This document shows positions 14,863-17,660 of a stretch of DNA of 17,660 nucleotides, piece by piece. A program made the translations under genes and the position numbers. A model generated the notes under the pieces. It searched no databases, was not told where the DNA came from, and saw only the letters and a list, made by a program, of their open reading frames with translations. Source of the DNA: Clostridia bacterium (lineage in GTDB: Bacteria > Bacillota > Clostridia > Oscillospirales > Acutalibacteraceae); the NCBI GenBank assembly GCA_900767015.1, contig CAAFXQ010000244.1:1-17660 (forward strand), written 5' to 3'. The stretch's first letter is position 1. The number at the start of each line of letters is the position of its first letter.

Positions 14863-15309
14863 TTACCTCAAAATCTGTATCAGATAAATAATAAAGCCGT
14901 AAACCGCTGCGCTGCCGCAGCCGAAAACGATGACCGGCCCCGCAATATGGAACATCTGGGCACAGGTTCCGAGCACAAAGCCTTCGCTTTTAAACTCCAT
15001 TGCCGGTGAAACGATTGAATTGGCAAAGCCCGTAATCGGCACCATCGTTCCGGCACCTGCGTGCTTTGCGATCTTGTCAAATACGCCGAGCCCCGTCAAA
15101 AGGGCGGTTATCGCAATCAATATCGTAAGCACAAGGGTTTTGCTTTGATCCTGTGTCATCGCTGTCCTTTTAAACGCCTGACTTAAGCCCTCCGCAAAAC
15201 AGCAGATTGCCCCGCCGACCAAAAAAGCCTTGAAACAGTCCAATAAAACGGGGGAATTCGGGGAAGCTCTTTTTGTCATCTTGTCATATTCTTTATTTGA
15301 AATCGACAT
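14863..15309 (-). CDS. spoVAC: Stage V sporulation protein AC
   Basis: 148 residues with a short charged N-terminus, several membrane helices and the family's AFLVGGAICCFAEGL and HAGAGTMVPITGFANS motifs. In Bacillus SpoVAC is a mechanosensitive channel component through which dipicolinate passes. AAAGGAG is seven bases before the ATG. It is the first gene of the minus-strand operon spoVAC-spoVAD-small ORF-spoVAE. The arrangement, without spoVAA, AB and AF, is the reduced set usual in Clostridia. Confidence 0.95.
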   Translation of the reverse strand: MSISNKEYDKMTKRASPNSPVLLDCFKAFLVGGAICCFAEGLSQAFKRTAMTQDQSKTLVLTILIAITALLTGLGVFDKIAKHAGAGTMVPITGFANSIVSPAMEFKSEGFVLGTCAQMFHIAGPVIVFGCGSAAVYGFIIYLIQILR

Positions 15310-15325
15310 AATACGCTCCTTTCAG

Positions 15326-15356
15326 CGAAGAAAAGCCGAATTTTTGTTTTTCTTCG
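15326..15356 (-). other. Stem-loop in the spoVA leader
   Basis: CGAAGAAAA (15326-15334) and TTTTCTTCG (15348-15356) form a perfect 9-bp stem with a 13-base loop, just upstream of the spoVAC ribosome binding site and inside the probable mRNA leader. It might stabilise the transcript or act as an operator; function not known. Confidence 0.4.
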
Positions 15357-15360
15357 AAGA

Positions 15361-15390
15361 TATTTTTTCCGGTCGGGTCAAGAATATTCA
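15361..15390 (-). promoter_or_regulatory. Candidate sigma-G promoter of the spoVA operon
   Basis: On the minus strand TGAATA (15385-15390) matches the sigma-G -35 consensus exactly. After a 17-base spacer AAAAATA (15361-15367) is a partial match (4 of 7) to CATACTA. spoVA operons are sigma-G-dependent in Bacillus, which is why I looked for this pattern. The weak -10 keeps confidence low. Confidence 0.35.
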
Positions 15391-15524
15391 TTGATAAACG
15401 AATGATGTATTGAACGATCGGGTTGTCCGTTTGTTCGGTTCAGGAAATAATCAACAGAATCGAGCGTAATGTATACAAAGTTTAACGTATCGACACTGAA
15501 TCTTAACCTTTCTTTCATATCCGT

Positions 15525-15564
15525 ATGCTACATTTTATGTGACAAAATGTGTCAATATGTAACA
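15525..15564 (+). promoter_or_regulatory. Phased ATGTGACA-like repeats before the ligase gene
   Basis: Three 8-base repeats start at 15537, 15547 and 15557 (ATGTGACA, ATGTGTCA, ATGTAACA), an exact 10-base period. A fourth, weaker copy (ATGCTACA) starts at 15525. Two overlapping dyads also occur: ACATTTT/AAAATGT (15530-15550) and TGACA/TGTCA (15540-15554). The last repeat touches AAAGGAGG (15564-15571). I read it as a likely operator whose copies face the same side of the helix. The regulator is unknown. No convincing -35/-10 pair is seen in 15391-15524. Confidence 0.5.
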
Positions 15565-15578
15565 AAGGAGGGGCTTGT

Positions 15579-17210
15579 GTGAGGCGAAACGAAAAAAATC
15601 CAAAGCCGTCTTTACCGCTTCACAGCTTCAATGAAATGCTTCGCTTTTGCCGTGATACTTTTGGAGAACAGCCGGCTTTTTCATTTAAAGTGAACCGACA
15701 AGACAAGCGTACCGTTTCTTACCATGCGTTTTTTCGGGACGTAGAGCGGCTTTCCGGCTCGTTTTCTCATCTCGGGCTTTCAAAAAAACGAATTGCTCTG
15801 ATCGGAGCAAACAGCTACGAATGGATCGTGTCGTATTTCGCCGTTGTCTGCCTCGGTTCTGCTGTTGTCCCCGTTGACAAAGAGATTCCGCAGGCAGAGC
15901 TTTCATCTATATTGCAAAGAAGCGGCTGTGCTGCTGTGATTTATTCGGAAGAATACGCCGAAAAAGCGGAAGCCGCCGCACAAGGAAAGCTGATTCTTTT
16001 TCCGCTTTCCAAAATCCGAAGCCTTATGAAAACGGATTGCAGGGACTTTCGGCTTGCGGACAGTCTCCCACCCGGAACGGAAGCTTGCGTCGTTTTCACC
16101 TCGGGGACAACCGGTCAGAGCAAGGGCGTCCTTCTTTCGCACGAAAACCTTGTGTCTGATGCTGTCGCCTGCGCAAGGGCAGTCGAGGACTACAAAAAAT
16201 GTCTGCTGATTCTTCCCGCCCACCACACGTTCGGGCTTGTCGCCGGGATTCTGGTTCCCATGCTCAAAGGCTGTGAGCTTTTTATCAGTTCGAGTGTCCG
16301 ACGGCTTTCAAAGGATATTGCCTTTTTCCGTCCGCAGGTGCTCGTATTAGTGCCGGTCATGGCGGAAACACTGTATGAAAAAATCCGGGCAGCAGCCGAA
16401 GCCGGGGGAAAGAGCGAAAAGTTTGCAAAAGCCGTCCGGCTCAGCAGCTTCCTTTTGAAATTTCATATTGATCTTCGGCGAAAGCTTTTCCGGGAAGTCA
16501 TCGACTCCTTAGGCGGTGAGCTTCAGGGCATTGTCTGCGGAGGGGCGGCAATCCGGCCGGAATGTGCAGAAGGCTTTATCCGCTTCGGGATCGACTTCTT
16601 TGGCGGCTACGGCATCACCGAATGCTCGCCCGTTGTCAGCGTCAACCGCCAAAATGCCTGCCGTCCGCTTTCCGTCGGTCAGCCGCTTTCCTGCAACCAA
16701 ATCAGAATTACGGATCAGGACGAAAACGGGGTCGGGAATGTCGAAGTCAAGGGCTCCAACGTTTTTTCGGGCTATCTTGACAGCCCCGAAGAGGAAACGG
16801 ACAGCTTCAACGACGGTTGGTTCCGGACGGGCGATATCGGAAAAACAGACAAGGACGGCTTTCTTTATCTGACGGGCAGAAAGAAGAATCTGATTATCCT
16901 TTCAAACGGAAAAAACGTTTCCCCCGAAGAAATTGAAACGGCACTCAGCCAAAGTCCGGCCATCAGTGAAATCGTCGTTTATGAAAAAGGCGGAAAAATA
17001 ACCGCTGAGATTTTTCCCGACAAAGCGGTTTGTGACGGACAGGCGGAAAAGACGGTCAACGATGCCGTCAATGCCTTCAACCGATCGGTACCGTCTTACA
17101 AAAACATTGAAAAAGTGGTCATCAGGGATTGTGAATTCCCGAAAACCACGACAATGAAAATCAAGCGAACATACGAAACCAAAGAAAAAGGAGATAAAGT
17201 CAATGCTTGA
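15579..17210 (+). CDS. Acyl-CoA/acyl-ACP synthetase (AMP-binding)
   Basis: 543 residues of the ANL adenylating superfamily. It activates a carboxylic acid with ATP and transfers it to a thiol. Core motifs: FTSGTTGQSKG (173-183), GYGITE (343-348), GWFRTGDIG (413-421), GRKKN (433-437) and PKTTTMKIKR (521-530), which carries the catalytic Lys in a slightly unusual context (the family usually has Gly before this Lys). The length and the GRKKN-LIILSNGKNVSPEEIE region resemble long-chain fatty-acid ligases. The start is a GTG with perfect AAAGGAGG seven bases upstream; a further GTG at 15549 lacks such a site. The next gene, an acyl carrier protein, overlaps its end by eight bases, so I infer the acyl group goes to that carrier rather than to CoA. 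Substrate unknown. Confidence 0.85.
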   Translation: MRRNEKNPKPSLPLHSFNEMLRFCRDTFGEQPAFSFKVNRQDKRTVSYHAFFRDVERLSGSFSHLGLSKKRIALIGANSYEWIVSYFAVVCLGSAVVPVDKEIPQAELSSILQRSGCAAVIYSEEYAEKAEAAAQGKLILFPLSKIRSLMKTDCRDFRLADSLPPGTEACVVFTSGTTGQSKGVLLSHENLVSDAVACARAVEDYKKCLLILPAHHTFGLVAGILVPMLKGCELFISSSVRRLSKDIAFFRPQVLVLVPVMAETLYEKIRAAAEAGGKSEKFAKAVRLSSFLLKFHIDLRRKLFREVIDSLGGELQGIVCGGAAIRPECAEGFIRFGIDFFGGYGITECSPVVSVNRQNACRPLSVGQPLSCNQIRITDQDENGVGNVEVKGSNVFSGYLDSPEEETDSFNDGWFRTGDIGKTDKDGFLYLTGRKKNLIILSNGKNVSPEEIETALSQSPAISEIVVYEKGGKITAEIFPDKAVCDGQAEKTVNDAVNAFNRSVPSYKNIEKVVIRDCEFPKTTTMKIKRTYETKEKGDKVNA

Positions 17211-17427
17211 AAAACTGATTGCGATTTTAGGCAACTACACCGAAATCAAAGACAAACCTATCACACAGGACACCTTGATCCTACGGGATCTCGGGCTGAA
17301 TTCCTACGCACTTGCCGAAATGGCGGGTGATGTCGAAGACGAATTCGGCATTGAATTTTCCGACAGTGCCCTGATGAAAATCAAAACGGTCGGCGACGTC
17401 CTCGATTTCATCAAAGACCGGCAATAA
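17203..17427 (+). CDS. Free-standing acyl carrier protein
   Basis: 74 residues with the four-helix ACP pattern and the phosphopantetheine attachment region DLGLNSYALAEM. Ser34 is the expected attachment site; the usual DSL is NSY here. It has acidic helix II and a hydrophobic C-terminal helix. AAAGGAG lies seven bases before the ATG, inside the end of the ligase gene, so the two are coupled. The NSY variant suggests a specialised carrier rather than the housekeeping fatty-acid ACP. A phosphopantetheinyl transferase must be supplied from elsewhere. Confidence 0.9.
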   Translation: MLEKLIAILGNYTEIKDKPITQDTLILRDLGLNSYALAEMAGDVEDEFGIEFSDSALMKIKTVGDVLDFIKDRQ

Positions 17428-17431
17428 GCAA

Positions 17432-17471
17432 AAAAAGCAAGGCCGTTCCTTTTTGATCTGCCATGCTTTTT
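17432..17471 (+). terminator. Terminator of the ligase/ACP operon
   Basis: Arms AAAAAGCAAGGC and GCCATGCTTTTT pair at 11 of 12 positions around a 16-base loop, ending in T5, five bases after the ACP stop codon. Confidence 0.6.
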
Positions 17472-17480
17472 CCTATCGAA

Positions 17481-17514
17481 AAAACGACTGACCTCATGCG
17501 AAGTCAGTCGTTTT
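17481..17514. terminator. Bidirectional terminator between convergent genes
   Basis: A perfect 12-bp stem (AAAACGACTGAC / GTCAGTCGTTTT) with a 10-base loop and A/T-rich arms on both sides, between the ACP gene and the minus-strand gene ending at 17528. It should work on either strand. Confidence 0.85.
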
Positions 17515-17527
17515 ATTATGCGTAAAT

Positions 17528-17660
17528 TCAGCTTGCAAGAGACGAAGCGGAATTCTTGATGTTGTTTCTGATAAGCTTTACAAGGAATTTTTCAGAGGCT
17601 TCCAATGCCTTTTCGTTTTCCTTGTCAATCTTGACGTTGTCCTTTGCGACAAGCTCTTCA
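17528..17660 (-). CDS. C-terminal end of an unidentified protein (partial)
   Basis: A minus-strand frame is open from the window edge for 43 codons to TGA at 17528-17530. It encodes a Lys/Glu/Asn-rich helical tail ending in KNSASSLAS. Codon use is like that of the neighbouring genes, and a strong terminator follows. I do not recognise the family from this short end. Confidence 0.6.
   Translation of the reverse strand, partial: EELVAKDNVKIDKENEKALEASEKFLVKLIRNNIKNSASSLAS

Overview
The window looks like chromosomal DNA of a Gram-positive, spore-forming, probably gut-dwelling member of the Clostridia (Bacillota; I would guess Oscillospirales/Ruminococcaceae). The grounds are a spoVA sporulation operon, strong AGGAGG-type ribosome binding sites, TTGACA/TATAAT-like promoters, roughly half-GC coding sequence, and a short ProRS and a divergent IleRS of the kinds found in this group. 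Taxonomy is inferred from gene content only.

Layout. (1) 1-1745 is an AT-richer accessory segment. It has two small ORF remnants (47-282), a membrane-anchored XRE-type regulator on the minus strand (409-1380) with a good promoter, and a 43-codon C-terminal gene fragment followed by hairpins (1496-1722). It reads as the worn edge of an integrated element. (2) 1749-1830 is a compact array of four ~20-bp units, each a different small hairpin followed by the same GCTTCAT spacer, next to the proS stop codon. (3) 1834-6612, minus strand, holds proS and ileS, separated by an imperfect palindromic intergenic repeat (3366-3443). (4) 6838-8586, plus strand, is a secreted protein resembling neutral ceramidases, closed by a clear terminator. 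(5) 8742-13091, plus strand, is a surface-polysaccharide segment: two tandem paralogous GT2 glycosyltransferases, a Wzx-like flippase, and a decayed F420-hydrogenase-beta-like gene that lacks its N-terminus and has an internal TGA. (6) 13272-15309, minus strand, is the sporulation operon spoVAC - spoVAD - small unknown membrane ORF - spoVAE, which imports dipicolinic acid into the forespore. (7) 15579-17427, plus strand and divergent from spoVA, is a two-gene cassette of an acyl-AMP ligase and a free-standing acyl carrier protein. It is preceded by repeats with an exact 10-bp period and followed by strong terminators. (8) 17528-17660 is the C-terminal end of an unidentified minus-strand gene.

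How it works together. The tRNA synthetases are housekeeping. The GT2/flippase block would build and export a surface glycan but appears to be degrading or rearranging. SpoVA proteins load dipicolinate during sporulation. The ligase/ACP pair would activate a carboxylic acid and load it on a carrier, with product unknown.

Most worth a second look: the micro-hairpin array beside proS, the unrecognised small membrane ORF translationally coupled inside spoVA, the helically phased repeats upstream of the ligase/ACP cassette, and the ceramidase-like secreted protein. I see no CRISPR array, tRNA, rRNA, complete transposon or T-box. Nothing in the window amounts to a clearly new multi-gene system.
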